Source of the DNA: JAIBJP01 sp035601195
GTDB lineage: Bacteria > Actinomycetota > Thermoleophilia > Gaiellales > Gaiellaceae
Length of the DNA: 29,747 bases
Assembly (NCBI GenBank): GCA_035601195.1
Contig: DATNOU010000025.1
Span: forward strand, 1 to 29,747
Direction of reading: 5' to 3'
Made by a program: the position numbers and the translations under genes. The notes beneath the pieces were generated by a model. It did not search any database. It worked only from the letters and a program-made list of their open reading frames with translations, and was not told the origin of the DNA. Positions 15,209 through 24,836 of the stretch are shown here, piece by piece (the stretch's first letter is position 1; the number at the start of each line of letters is the position of its first letter).

Positions 15209-16428
15209 GGTCTCCCCGACGCGTCGAGCTCGCGCAGAAACGGCGTTCGTTCGATCAGTTCGCCGAGCGAACGGCGCTCCCCAAGGACGTTGAGACCGGC
15301 GACCGCCGCAACAGCCGCCCACCGACCCCATCCGTGGAACCTCTCCACGGAATTCAAGCCTAGCAGGGCCCCCAGCGCGTTCGATCCGGCGTCGCCAAGC
15401 ATCACGCGTTCGCGCAGATCGTAGGGACCCAGCAGGACGGCGACTCCGAGCGGGGCGCCGAGCGCCAGCGCGGCGATGACGTACGCCTTCACCGCGCGCC
15501 CCGGCTTCGTGTCCAGCTGGTTCACGAGGTTGGCGCAGCCGGCCACGAGGAGGCCGCCCGAGAGGGAGCGCGTCGCCGCGACGCCGACGAGCGGGATTCC
15601 GGCGAGCTTGAGGATCCCGGTTGTCCGCCGCGCCGCGAGATGGGCCCGCATCCCCCGCTCCTCCCCGCTCCAGAGATCGTCGGCGAGACCGAGGGCCGCG
15701 ACGGCGCCGACCGCCGCGTCGCCGCGAACGCCCACGACCCAACCCACGAGCGGAAGCCGCAGACCGCGGTGGTTGACTGCCAGGGGCCCGACGGCGAGCA
15801 GCGCGTCGAGAAGCTGGCGGCCGCGATGCGCGAAGCCCGCCAGGTCGCGCCCGGTCTCGCGGTGCTCGAGGTCCACGTCGACCTCCTCGACGGCCAGGCC
15901 TGCGCGCAGCACGTCGATGGTCATCCGCAGCTCGCATCCAAAGCCGGGCGCGAGTGGAAAGGCGGCCGCGCGCGCACGAGCGCTCAGGAGACGCTGGCCC
16001 GAGAGGGGCTCTCGGGCGACGAAGCCGGTGCGCAGGCGGATCAGCTCCCGCGCGACTCGCTTCGCGATTCCAAAGCCTCCTCCGCTTCTGCGCGTGAACG
16101 AGGCGACGAGGAGGTCGGCTCCGCCCCGAGCAAGGGGCGCGAGGGAGCCATTCAGATCGGCATCGCAGAGAAGCAGAGAACCGGGCGACGCAGCCCGCTC
16201 CCCCGCCGAAAGCGCCTCGCCTTTCCCTCGGCGCCCGAAGCGGACGACGACCGCGCCCGCTTCCTCCGCGCGCTCGACGGTCGCGTCCGACGAGTCCCCG
16301 TCGACGACGATGATCCTGGACTGCGGGAAGTCCCGCCGTAGAGCCGCGATCGTCTTCGCAATCCGGTCGGCCTCGTCGCGGGCGGCGACGAGGATGGTGG
16401 GCGGTTCCGGCCCGGGCCGGCTATCCAC
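15205..16428 (-). CDS. GT2 glycosyltransferase fused to MraY/WecA-like (GT4/PNPT) membrane domain
   Basis: A 407-residue two-part protein. Residues 10-200 are a GT-A family 2 transferase: TILVAARDEADRIAKTI, VVDGDSSDAT, the DxD-type CDADLNG (Asp89/Asp91) and PLSGQR (141-146). Residues 215-407 look like part of a polyprenyl-phosphate sugar-1-phosphate transferase: GLADDLWSGEERGMRAHL (Asp250/Asp251), NLVNQLDTKPGRAVKAY (300-316), MLGDAGSNALGALLG (343-357) and the tail ERRSLGELIERTPFLRELD, with about five membrane helices. The first helices usual for MraY/WecA are missing. The GTG at 16428 overlaps mctB by 8 nt; the end overlaps pyrG as GTGA. A role in cell-envelope glycan or lipid-linked sugar synthesis is inferred. 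Confidence 0.8.
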   Translation of the reverse strand: MDSRPGPEPPTILVAARDEADRIAKTIAALRRDFPQSRIIVVDGDSSDATVERAEEAGAVVVRFGRRGKGEALSAGERAASPGSLLLCDADLNGSLAPLARGGADLLVASFTRRSGGGFGIAKRVARELIRLRTGFVAREPLSGQRLLSARARAAAFPLAPGFGCELRMTIDVLRAGLAVEEVDVDLEHRETGRDLAGFAHRGRQLLDALLAVGPLAVNHRGLRLPLVGWVVGVRGDAAVGAVAALGLADDLWSGEERGMRAHLAARRTTGILKLAGIPLVGVAATRSLSGGLLVAGCANLVNQLDTKPGRAVKAYVIAALALGAPLGVAVLLGPYDLRERVMLGDAGSNALGALLGLNSVERFHGWGRWAAVAAVAGLNVLGERRSLGELIERTPFLRELDASGRP

Positions 16429-17341
16429 CGGTGGTCGTCGTGACTGGCTCGATCGGTGGGGCGACGCCGTCGGTGGCCGAGTCCTTGACGCCGTAGTGGC
16501 CCGGCTGCGCGCCCTGGAGCAGCAGTGCGAGCGCGAGCCGACCGGCCAGCGTGTCGACGTCGTCGACGCTCGAGACGCCCTGCTGCCGGAAGAGCGCGAG
16601 GTCGGTCTCCGCACCGGTGGTCTGCACGCCGACCACCGGCAGGCTGGTGCTCTCGAACCCGCGCATGAGACCCTCGAAGAGGGACTCGGTCGCGCGCGTG
16701 CGGCTCTGCTGGTCGGCGTCGCCCGGGGGGTCCGGCTCTTGCCATGTCTCGACGACGATCGCGCCGTCCACCGGAGTGGAGGTCGTCCCGGAGCGCTCCT
16801 CGATCAGGCTGCTCGAGAGCGTGGTCCAGAGCGGCGTGCCTGCTCCCTCGATCAGGTCGCGGCCCAGGGCCTCCCCGAGCGCCCCGAAGTCATCGCTTCC
16901 CTGGGCGTACTGCGCGAGCAGCTCATCTCCCTGAAGCGCAGAGTCGAGCTCCTGGGGATCGACCGGGCTGTCGAGCGCCACCAAGCGGACGGGGCTGCCC
17001 GCGTCCGCGTCGACGAGGGCACGCTCCACCGCCGAGCGGACGCTGCTGTCCACCGGGCCGAGGAAGAGCACTGCGAACCCCTTTTCTGCGAGCCGGTTGG
17101 CCATCAGGGCCGGATAGGCGTCCGTGAGGAGCTCCTGCGCGGCCTCGCTGCGACGCTCGATGATGTCCGACCGGCTCCGCTCCTGCGCGAGCTGGTCGCT
17201 CACCGACTTGACCCGGTCCTTCATGAGCGCGTTCTCGGCGTCCCCGAGCTTCCCGGAAATTGCGGCGCCGAGGAGGATGCCTACCGCCAGCGCGATGAAG
17301 ACCGCGGCAAGAGAGACCAGGTGGTAGCGGAAGTCGAACAT
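16421..17341 (-). CDS. mctB: Copper transporter MctB/SteB family protein (DUF3186)
   Basis: A 306-residue protein with one N-terminal membrane helix (about 8-28, FDFRYHLVSLAAVFIALAVG), then a helical coiled-coil-like stretch (about 33-75) and a long soluble domain that would lie outside the membrane. MFDFRYHLVSL is the family signature. In M. tuberculosis the homologue MctB lowers internal copper; in Corynebacterium SteB acts with SteA in septation. Its place after steA and before pyrG supports the assignment. The ATG at 17341 lies 20 nt after the SRPBCC gene. The C-terminus ends in a threonine-rich TTTTGG. Confidence 0.88.
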   Translation of the reverse strand: MFDFRYHLVSLAAVFIALAVGILLGAAISGKLGDAENALMKDRVKSVSDQLAQERSRSDIIERRSEAAQELLTDAYPALMANRLAEKGFAVLFLGPVDSSVRSAVERALVDADAGSPVRLVALDSPVDPQELDSALQGDELLAQYAQGSDDFGALGEALGRDLIEGAGTPLWTTLSSSLIEERSGTTSTPVDGAIVVETWQEPDPPGDADQQSRTRATESLFEGLMRGFESTSLPVVGVQTTGAETDLALFRQQGVSSVDDVDTLAGRLALALLLQGAQPGHYGVKDSATDGVAPPIEPVTTTTGG

Positions 17342-17361
17342 TTGCGGGCTGTTTTCGAGCC

Positions 17362-17784
17362 TTAGAGGCTCGTCGCAGTCTGGCAGAGGTCGTACAGCCG
17401 GGCGACGGCGAGGCGCGGCAGTCCTCGCGCCCCCTCGGCGAGCAGCCGCCACAACGGTCCGTCGACGAACGCCGTCGCCCGGGTCCCCCGCCCCTCGTCT
17501 TCGAGCCTGAGGCCGGCCTCGACATTCTGCGACAAGTCGAGCCACGCCAGCTCCTCACCGGGAGAGACGCGCTGAATGACGATGAGCCCCTTCCCGCGGG
17601 GCTTGCGCAGGAACCCGGGTGTGCGGCTGCGGAGAACCGTCCAGCGCGCGCCCTCGGCGAGACCGCGGCGGTCCGGCTCCACGCCGCTGTAGGCAGGCCA
17701 CCAGTCCGGCAGGTGATACGGCTCCGCGACGATCGCCCAGACGTCTTCGCGCGACGCGAGGAGCACGCGGGATGCTGTGATCAC
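17362..17784 (-). CDS. SRPBCC (START/polyketide-cyclase-like) family protein
   Basis: A 140-residue protein with the START-like fold pattern: first strand ITASRVLLASREDVWAIVAEPYHLPDWWPAYSGVE, then a beta-rich centre ending in GRGTRATAFVDGPLWRLL and a long C-terminal helix. Such proteins bind hydrophobic ligands; no ligand can be predicted. The GTG at 17784 follows the steA stop by 1 nt, so it is coupled to steA. It interrupts the steA-mctB pair that is adjacent in mycobacteria, and may have been recruited to the same envelope/division function. Confidence 0.85.
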   Translation of the reverse strand: MITASRVLLASREDVWAIVAEPYHLPDWWPAYSGVEPDRRGLAEGARWTVLRSRTPGFLRKPRGKGLIVIQRVSPGEELAWLDLSQNVEAGLRLEDEGRGTRATAFVDGPLWRLLAEGARGLPRLAVARLYDLCQTATSL

Positions 17785-17785
17785 G

Positions 17786-18916
17786 CTAGAGCCCGAGAAC
17801 CGACTGTGCCCGCTCGACGACGAGCGAGAGGAAGCGCTGCAGGTCCGAGGACACCGCCACGGCTGCGACGATCGCTGCGAGCCCCGCGCCGACGAACGCG
17901 AGCAGCGGGCCGACTCCCGCCCGTGCCCGGAACAGGCGCGAGACGCCGCGGGCGTCGACCAGGATGTCGCCGACTTTCAGGCGCGTGAGGAAGGTCGAGG
18001 ACATCCCCGCGCGGTCGCGCTCGAGGAACTCGGTCAGGTTGAAGCGGGTCCCCACGGCGACGATCAACTCCGCTCCCTTCTCGTACGCGAGCAGGATGGC
18101 CACGTCCTCGCTCATGCCGGGGGCCGGCAGGAGAGCCGACGGAAGGCCCAGGCGGTCGACGCGCGCCCGACCGGGCGCCCGCCCTCCCGCGTACGCGTGG
18201 ACGACGATCTCCGCCGCCGATCGGAGCGCCTTGTCCGAGACGGAGTCCATGTCTCCGACGACGACGTCAGGGCTGTAGCCCGCCTCGAGCAGGCGGTCGG
18301 CGCCCCCGTCCACCCCGATCAGGATCGGCTTGAACTCACGGATGTACGAGCGAACGATGCGCAGGTCGCGCTTCGCCTCGGGTGCCCGGGCCACGACGAG
18401 CGCGTGACGGTCGCGGAAGCTCGTCTTCAGCTGCGGAACCTGGACTCCCTCCGAGAGCAGCTTGCTCTCGTCGCGGACATGGTGGAGCGTGTTCTCGGCG
18501 AAGCTCTCCAGAGCGTCCGTGACGCGCGCCCGCTGCTCGGCCAGCGCCCGCTCGAGCTCGTCCTCCGTATGGACGTGACCGGCGGCCAGCCGCGTGCCGT
18601 TCCGGTACAGGCCCGCACCCCGAACCACGAGGGCCTCGCCCTCCTTCACGTCTTCGAACAGCTCGGCGCCGGGGCAGTCGATCAGTCGGATGCCGCCCCG
18701 AACGAGCGAGAGCGGCCCGACGTTCGGGAAGCGGCCGGTGACAGAAGGGGAGACGTTGAAGACGACGCGGACGCGGCTCTCGAGCAGCTCCTCGGCCGAG
18801 GCCCGGTCGATGTCGCGGTGGTCGATGATCGCGATGTCGTCCGGGCCGAGACGCTTGACCAGGCGCTTCGTGCGCCGGTCGAGTCGCGCGACTCCTGAGA
18901 ACTCGACGAAGCTCAT
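17786..18916 (-). CDS. steA: Putative cytokinetic ring protein SteA
   Basis: A 376-residue protein of the SteA family. It begins MSFVEFSGVARLDRRTKRLVKRL, then IDHRDIDRASAEELLE and FNVSPSVTGRFPNVGPL. The middle has a thiamine-pyrophosphokinase-like core, GVDGGADRLLEAGYSPDVVVGDMDSVS (201-227), and the C-terminus a membrane helix (about 335-355). In Corynebacterium SteA with SteB affects septum formation and separation. The ATG overlaps the recN stop as ATGA; the SRPBCC gene and mctB follow. Pyrophosphokinase activity is unproven for this family. Confidence 0.9.
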   Translation of the reverse strand: MSFVEFSGVARLDRRTKRLVKRLGPDDIAIIDHRDIDRASAEELLESRVRVVFNVSPSVTGRFPNVGPLSLVRGGIRLIDCPGAELFEDVKEGEALVVRGAGLYRNGTRLAAGHVHTEDELERALAEQRARVTDALESFAENTLHHVRDESKLLSEGVQVPQLKTSFRDRHALVVARAPEAKRDLRIVRSYIREFKPILIGVDGGADRLLEAGYSPDVVVGDMDSVSDKALRSAAEIVVHAYAGGRAPGRARVDRLGLPSALLPAPGMSEDVAILLAYEKGAELIVAVGTRFNLTEFLERDRAGMSSTFLTRLKVGDILVDARGVSRLFRARAGVGPLLAFVGAGLAAIVAAVAVSSDLQRFLSLVVERAQSVLGL

Positions 18917-20562
18917 TGCTGGGCCACCTTCTCGAGGAACTCGGCGCCGCCGAGCATCCGCTCAACTTCTTCCCTGCGCTCGGATTCCGAAAGACGCTCG
19001 ATCCGTGTGTGCGTGGGGTCGCCGGGCACCTTCTCGACGCGAAAATGCGTTTCCGCAGCGCTCGCGATTTGCGGCAGGTGCGTGATCGTGAGGATCTGTG
19101 CCCGCTCGGCGAGGCGGCCCAGCGCGTCTGCAACCGCATGGGCTGTGCGCCCGCCGATGCCCGCATCGATCTCGTCGAAGACGACTGTCGGCTCGCCGGC
19201 GCCGGCATGGGCGACTGCCCTCAGCGCGAGGGCGACGCGCGAGAGCTCTCCCCCTGAAGCCGTCTCGGCGACTGGGGCGAAAGGAAGTCCCGGATTCGGC
19301 CGGATGAGAAACGCGACCTCGTCGCGTCCACGGGGCCCCGGCTCGCGCTCCGAGACCTCGGCGCGAAACTCTCCGTCCCCCATCCCGAGCCCTTGCAGCT
19401 CCGCCGCGACGGCCTCGGAGAACGCGCCTGCAGCTTCCCGGCGCGCGCGGGAAAGGTCCGTCGCCAGTTCCTCTACGCGCGCTTCGGCTGCGTCCACCTC
19501 CCGCGCGGCCGCCTCGAGCGGGTCGACACCCGCCTCGACAGCCTCGAGCTCCGCATGCGCCGCTGCCGCGCGGGAAAGCAGCTCCTCGTAGCTCGCAGCC
19601 TGGAAGCGACGGCGGGCGTCGGCGATGCGCTCGAGCTCGGACTCGACCTGCTCGAGGCGCCTGGGCTCCGCCTCGAGCGAAGCGAGGAAGCCGCGCAGCG
19701 AGGCGGCCACTTCCCGGACGCGCACCTCGGCTTCGCCGAGCTCCCCGTAGGCCTCCGCCAGCTCGGGCGCGAGTGCCGACACGGGTGCGAGCCGCGCCGC
19801 GGCCTGGGCCACGAGCTCGCCTGCTCCTTCCTTCTGCCCGACCTCGGGCGCGAGCGCCTCGCCGGCGGCCGCAGCAGCCTCTGCAAGCTCTGTGACGTGC
19901 AGCATGCGCTGCCGCTCTGCGCGCAGACGCTCTTCTCCGTCGGGCTCGAGACCCTTCGTGCGCTCGACCAGCTCCTGCAGCTCGACCAGCCGCTCGGCGC
20001 GGCCCGCCTCGGCGTGGGCGAGCTCGTCTCGCCGGCGCCGTGCGGCCACGAGCTCTCGCCAGGCGCGACCGTGGTCGGCGCGGTGACGAAGGTTCTCCTC
20101 GCCGATGTAAGCGTCGAGAACGTCGAGCTGAAACGAAGGCCGCGCGACCCGGCGCTGTTCGAACTGGCCGGACATGGCAAGCAGCCGCTCGATAAGCGCG
20201 GCGAGATCCTCGCGAGGGACGGCTCGACCCCAGGCGTAGGCCCGGGTGCGTCCGTCGCCGAAGACGCGGCGGGCGGCTACGAGACCCTCCTCGCCTGCTG
20301 GGCGGAGATCCGCAATCGCTTCGAGACCCTCTTCCTGGAGAAGCTCATCCGGTAAGTCGAGCTCCGCCTCCACGTAAGCCTCTTCGGCTCCCGGGCCGAG
20401 GTAGCCGGCGTCCCCGGGGGCGCCAAGGAGGAGGCCGATCGCCTGTGCGAGGATCGTTTTGCCCGCGCCGGTCTCGCCCGTGACCGCGTTCAGCCCCGGA
20501 CCGAACGGGAGGTCGGCCTCGCGGATGAGGACGAAGTTCTCGATGCGAAGACGACGGAGCAC
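18913..20562 (-). CDS. recN: DNA repair protein RecN
   Basis: SMC-like ATPase for double-strand break repair, 549 residues. Walker A is GETGAGKT (29-36) near the N-terminus, preceded by the RecN start LRRLRIENFVLI. The middle is long, alanine/glutamate-rich coiled coil (about 150-380). The C-terminal head carries ASGGELSRVALALRA (ABC signature) and Walker B TVVFDEIDAGIGG. The GTG at 20562 shares its G with the nadK stop (TAGTG), so it is coupled to nadK. It ends in ATGA with steA. The tlyA-nadK-recN order is widely conserved. Confidence 0.97.
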   Translation of the reverse strand: MLRRLRIENFVLIREADLPFGPGLNAVTGETGAGKTILAQAIGLLLGAPGDAGYLGPGAEEAYVEAELDLPDELLQEEGLEAIADLRPAGEEGLVAARRVFGDGRTRAYAWGRAVPREDLAALIERLLAMSGQFEQRRVARPSFQLDVLDAYIGEENLRHRADHGRAWRELVAARRRRDELAHAEAGRAERLVELQELVERTKGLEPDGEERLRAERQRMLHVTELAEAAAAAGEALAPEVGQKEGAGELVAQAAARLAPVSALAPELAEAYGELGEAEVRVREVAASLRGFLASLEAEPRRLEQVESELERIADARRRFQAASYEELLSRAAAAHAELEAVEAGVDPLEAAAREVDAAEARVEELATDLSRARREAAGAFSEAVAAELQGLGMGDGEFRAEVSEREPGPRGRDEVAFLIRPNPGLPFAPVAETASGGELSRVALALRAVAHAGAGEPTVVFDEIDAGIGGRTAHAVADALGRLAERAQILTITHLPQIASAAETHFRVEKVPGDPTHTRIERLSESERREEVERMLGGAEFLEKVAQQ

Positions 20563-21338
20563 TAGGGGAAAACGTCGTGGTAGCGGCTGAAGAAGGTGAT
20601 CTCCGGCAGGACGCCCAGCAGCGAGGTTTCGTCGCCGATGCCGACCGAGAGCGAGCCCCCCGATCCGAGCTCGCCGACGGCGTTTCCGTCGACCAGCACA
20701 GTGACGGCGTGCTCAGCGGTCCGGTTCGTGACTGTGAGATCTGGCCCACGCGGGACGACCAGCGGACGGGCGTGCAGCGAGTGCGGCGCGACGAACGTGA
20801 TCGCCATTGCCTCGAGGCCCCACATCATCACCGGGCCACCGTTCGAAAGGTTGTACGCGGTCGACCCGGAAGGTGTGCAGCAGATCATCCCGTCGCACGG
20901 CTGCGCCTCGAGCTCCTCCCCGCCGATCTCCCAGCCGAGCTCGACCATGCGACCCGGCCGTGAGCTGGTCACGACGACGTCATTCACCGCAGAATGGGAT
21001 CCGCCTCCAATCCGCGCCGTGAGCGTGGAGAGCTCGACGACCCGATAGTCGCCCGAGAACACGCGCGGCAGGGCCTCCTCCAGCCGGCTTGCGTCGGCGC
21101 TCGTGAGGAACCCCACGCGCCCGAACTTGACGCCGAACACCGGCGTGCCTGAGCCGAGCGTCGCCCGCAGCGCGCGGAGCATCGTGCCGTCGCCACCGAG
21201 CACGACGACGAGGTCGGCATCGTCTCCGATCGTCGGGACGACCTCCACGCCGGCCGAGCGGGCGCACGCCTCGGCCCGTTCGAGCGCGTCGCCGATTCGC
21301 TCCGGCTCGCCGCCCGTGAAGACTGCGACCCGGGTCAC
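20562..21338 (-). CDS. nadK: NAD kinase
   Basis: Makes NADP from NAD and ATP (or polyphosphate in many bacteria). The 258-residue protein has the catalytic GGDGTMLR (48-55), the NE/D motif as Asn119-Asp120 (VNDVVV) and CDGMICCTPSGSTAY (148-162). The GTG at 21338 is the only suitable start after the tlyA stop; homology begins immediately (VTRVAVFTGG). A TAGCGT hexamer formed from the tlyA stop lies 10 nt upstream and could be a -10 box, but the spacing is long. The end overlaps recN by one base. Confidence 0.95.
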   Translation of the reverse strand: MTRVAVFTGGEPERIGDALERAEACARSAGVEVVPTIGDDADLVVVLGGDGTMLRALRATLGSGTPVFGVKFGRVGFLTSADASRLEEALPRVFSGDYRVVELSTLTARIGGGSHSAVNDVVVTSSRPGRMVELGWEIGGEELEAQPCDGMICCTPSGSTAYNLSNGGPVMMWGLEAMAITFVAPHSLHARPLVVPRGPDLTVTNRTAEHAVTVLVDGNAVGELGSGGSLSVGIGDETSLLGVLPEITFFSRYHDVFP

Positions 21339-21348
21339 GGGGCGGGCG

Positions 21349-21354
21349 ACGCTA
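21349..21354 (-). promoter_or_regulatory. Possible -10 box (TAGCGT) for nadK
   Basis: TAGCGT on the minus strand uses the tlyA stop codon and ends 10 nt before the nadK GTG. The spacing is longer than at the better examples, so it is tentative. Confidence 0.25.
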
Positions 21355-22071
21355 CTCGGCCGAGGCGAGATAGAAGAAGAACTCACGGTTTCCTTTCGGT
21401 CCTGGGAGGCCCGATTCGACGACTCCTTCGAGCCGCCCGCCCCACTCTGGCACCTGCGCGGAGACCTCGTCGAGTACCCGTTGCCGCACATCCGGGTCCC
21501 GAACGACGCCTCCCTTGCCCACGTCAGCCCGCCCTGCCTCGAACTGCGGCTTCACGAGCACGAGCGCGCGCCAGCTATCAGCCGCGCATTCCAGCGCCGG
21601 CGGTAGGGCTTTCGCCAGTGAGATGAAGGACACGTCGGCCGTCACGAAGCTGGGCCTGAACGGGAGCTCGCGACAGTCGAGATCGCGGACGTTCTTCCGT
21701 TCGAGGACCGTGACGCGGGGGTCCGAGCGAAGCCGCGGGTGGAGCTGGCCGTAGCCCACGTCAATGGCGATCACGCGCCTCGCGCCGGCCTGCAGAAGAC
21801 AGTCCGTGAAGCCGCCCGTCGAGGCTCCGACGTCCAGTACGTCGTCGCCGGTGACGTCGATCTCGAGCTCGGCGAGCGCCTGCGCGAGTTTCTCGCCGCC
21901 GCGGGAGACGAAGCGCGGGCCCGCTTCCACCTCGAGCTCGGCCGCGTCGTCCACCTGCTCTCCGGCCTTGGTGTGTCCTGGCACGCGGCCGGCCAGGACC
22001 AGCGCCTGAGCCTGCGAACGGGTCTCGGCCAGGCCGCGCTCGACGAGCAGCACGTCCAGCCGCTTCTTCAT
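21352..22071 (-). CDS. tlyA: TlyA family rRNA (cytidine-2'-O)-methyltransferase/hemolysin
   Basis: SAM-dependent 2'-O-methylation of 16S and 23S rRNA cytidines in mycobacteria (loss gives capreomycin resistance); the hemolysin name is historical. The 239-residue protein has an N-terminal S4 RNA-binding domain (KKRLDVLLVERGLAETRSQAQ), the linker FVSRGGEKL (54-62) and an FtsJ/RrmJ-like methyltransferase domain with DVLDVGASTGGFTDCLL (77-93). ADVSFISL and LVKPQFEAGR follow in the family order. The ATG at 22071 has TACCCT ending 6 nt upstream, so the message is probably leaderless. Confidence 0.95.
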   Translation of the reverse strand: MKKRLDVLLVERGLAETRSQAQALVLAGRVPGHTKAGEQVDDAAELEVEAGPRFVSRGGEKLAQALAELEIDVTGDDVLDVGASTGGFTDCLLQAGARRVIAIDVGYGQLHPRLRSDPRVTVLERKNVRDLDCRELPFRPSFVTADVSFISLAKALPPALECAADSWRALVLVKPQFEAGRADVGKGGVVRDPDVRQRVLDEVSAQVPEWGGRLEGVVESGLPGPKGNREFFFYLASAE

Positions 22072-22077
22072 GGCGAG

Positions 22078-22083
22078 AGGGTA
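22078..22083 (-). promoter_or_regulatory. -10 box (TACCCT) of a leaderless tlyA promoter
   Basis: TACCCT on the minus strand ends 6 nt before the tlyA ATG, in the 17-nt gap after ispA. It does not depend on a stop codon. Confidence 0.5.
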
Positions 22084-22088
22084 TCGCG

Positions 22089-22928
22089 TCAGGCGTGCCG
22101 TTCCCTGATGGCAGAAACGAGCTCGGCCAGCACGGACGTGTCCGCGGGGAGCGCATCCAAGCGCTCGTTCACGCGCCCTCTAGCCTCGTCCGCAAGCTCG
22201 CGAGCCCGCTCCAGGCCGTGCAGGGAGACGTACGTGACCTTGCCTGCGGCCTCGTCCTTCCCCGGCGTCTTTCCCAGCTCGGCCGCGGTGCCGGTGGCGT
22301 CGAGGATGTCGTCCACGATCTGAAACAGGAGGCCGAGTTCTCGAGCGAACGCTCGCCAGGGCTCGCGCTCGCTCGACGGGATCTCCGCCACCGCCAGTGC
22401 GCACGCGATACAGGCCTCCAAGAGTCGTCCGGTCTTGAGCCGATGGAGCTCCGCCAGCGCTTCACCGTCGAGTTCGCCGTCCGTGGTCACGTCCACGTAT
22501 TGCCCGCCGATCATTCCGATCGTCGCGAGCGCGAGCTCCCGCGCCGGGTCCGGGGCGGGGTAGCCGAGCACGAGGCGGAAGGCTTCGGTGAGAAGCGCGT
22601 CTCCGGCCAGGATCGCGACGCCTTCGCCGAAGCGAACGTGCGCGCTCGGCTGTCCGCGGCGCAGGTCGTCGTCGTCGAGAGCCGGCAGGTCGTCGTGGAC
22701 GAGGCTGAAGGTGTGCACGAGCTCGAGCGAGCAGGCCGCCGGAAGGAGCTCTGTGGGGTCGTGACCGAGCGCCTCGCCGGTCGCAAGGCAGAGCACCGGC
22801 CGAATGCGCTTGCCGCCGCCGAGCAGCGAGTACCGCAGGGCCTCTTCGAGGCGGCCGAGCTCTCCGGCGAAGGGAAGCCGGGCGAGCTCGTCCTCGACGA
22901 GCGCGCGCAGTTCCTCGACCGATCTCAC
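22089..22928 (-). CDS. ispA: Polyprenyl (farnesyl/geranylgeranyl) diphosphate synthase
   Basis: Chain elongation of isoprenyl diphosphates with IPP. The 279-residue protein has LGGGKRIRPVLCL, the first Asp-rich motif HDDLPALDDDDLRRG (78-92, with the two-residue insertion typical of bacterial FPP synthases), KTGRLLEACI, and the second Asp-rich motif QIVDDILD (203-210). Phe74 lies five residues before the first motif, a position that controls chain length; FPP or GGPP cannot be separated by eye. The GTG at 22928 overlaps the XseB-like stop as GTGA. No dxs is in the window. Confidence 0.93.
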   Translation of the reverse strand: MRSVEELRALVEDELARLPFAGELGRLEEALRYSLLGGGKRIRPVLCLATGEALGHDPTELLPAACSLELVHTFSLVHDDLPALDDDDLRRGQPSAHVRFGEGVAILAGDALLTEAFRLVLGYPAPDPARELALATIGMIGGQYVDVTTDGELDGEALAELHRLKTGRLLEACIACALAVAEIPSSEREPWRAFARELGLLFQIVDDILDATGTAAELGKTPGKDEAAGKVTYVSLHGLERARELADEARGRVNERLDALPADTSVLAELVSAIRERHA

Positions 22929-23113
22929 GAGCCCTCCTCGCGGCGGGCGCGCTCGATCTCGGCTTGCACCTCCTTCGCCACGTCCGCCAGCTCGCGGAGA
23001 ACCTCGACGGCCTGCTCCGGATCGTCGGTCACCTCGAGGCGCGCGCGGGCCTCCTCCAGGCGCTTCAGGAGCTCCTCCAAGCGCGCGGCGGGCTCCTTCT
23101 CGCGCTCGCTCAC
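22925..23113 (-). CDS. Small coiled-coil protein, XseB-like (exonuclease VII small subunit?)
   Basis: A 62-codon, almost entirely helical and highly charged protein, with the pattern ARLEELLKRLEEARARLEV, a DDPEQA turn, and a second helix to the end. Size, the two-helix layout and the place directly before ispA match XseB, but XseA is not in the window and the sequence lacks the typical EEAL...YEEG signature, so the assignment is uncertain. The GTG at 23113 overlaps the nusB stop as GTGA; the end overlaps ispA as GTGA. It is clearly a coupled gene, not a chance frame. Confidence 0.75.
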   Translation of the reverse strand: MSEREKEPAARLEELLKRLEEARARLEVTDDPEQAVEVLRELADVAKEVQAEIERARREEGS

Positions 23114-23480
23114 CGGGCCGCCTCCCGAACGACGCGCCCGAGGATCCCGTTCACTAGACGGCCGGCATCCTCGGAAGAGTAACGCTTCGCGAGCGAGACC
23201 GCCTCGTCGATCGCCGCCTCGAGCGGCACGTCGCCGCGTTCCAGCTCCCAGAGGGCGATCCGGAGGACGTTCCGCTCGAGGGCGCCGAGCCTGTCGGCGC
23301 TCCATTCGCTCGAAGCGTCGTTGATGCGGGCGTCGAGCTCGGCTGCCTCGCTCGAGACGCCGTCGACGAGCTCCTGGGCATAGGGGTCGAGCTCGCCCTC
23401 ATGGAGCGAGGCGAGCGGCGTCCCGGTGACGTCCCATTGGTAGAGGACGAAGAGAGCGTCGCGGCGCGCCGACTTGCGGC

Positions 23481-23484
<4 letters not shown>
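23110..23484 (-). CDS. nusB: Transcription antitermination factor NusB
   Basis: All-helical RNA-binding protein of the rRNA antitermination complex, pairing with NusE (S10). The 124-residue protein begins SRKSARRDALFVLYQWDVTG and has the family core SADRLGALERNVLRIALWELE and DVPLEAAIDEAVSLAKRYSSEDAGRLVNGILGRV. It is at the short end of the family. The GTG at 23484 overlaps the accC stop as GTGA, so it is coupled; its end overlaps the XseB-like gene as GTGA. Confidence 0.95.

Positions 23485-24836
<1,352 letters not shown>

Noticed and set aside
17356..17372. 6-bp-stem hairpin across the SRPBCC stop codon as an intrinsic terminator
   Set aside because: On the transcribed strand it is followed by A residues rather than a T-tract, and mctB lies just downstream, so termination here is unlikely.
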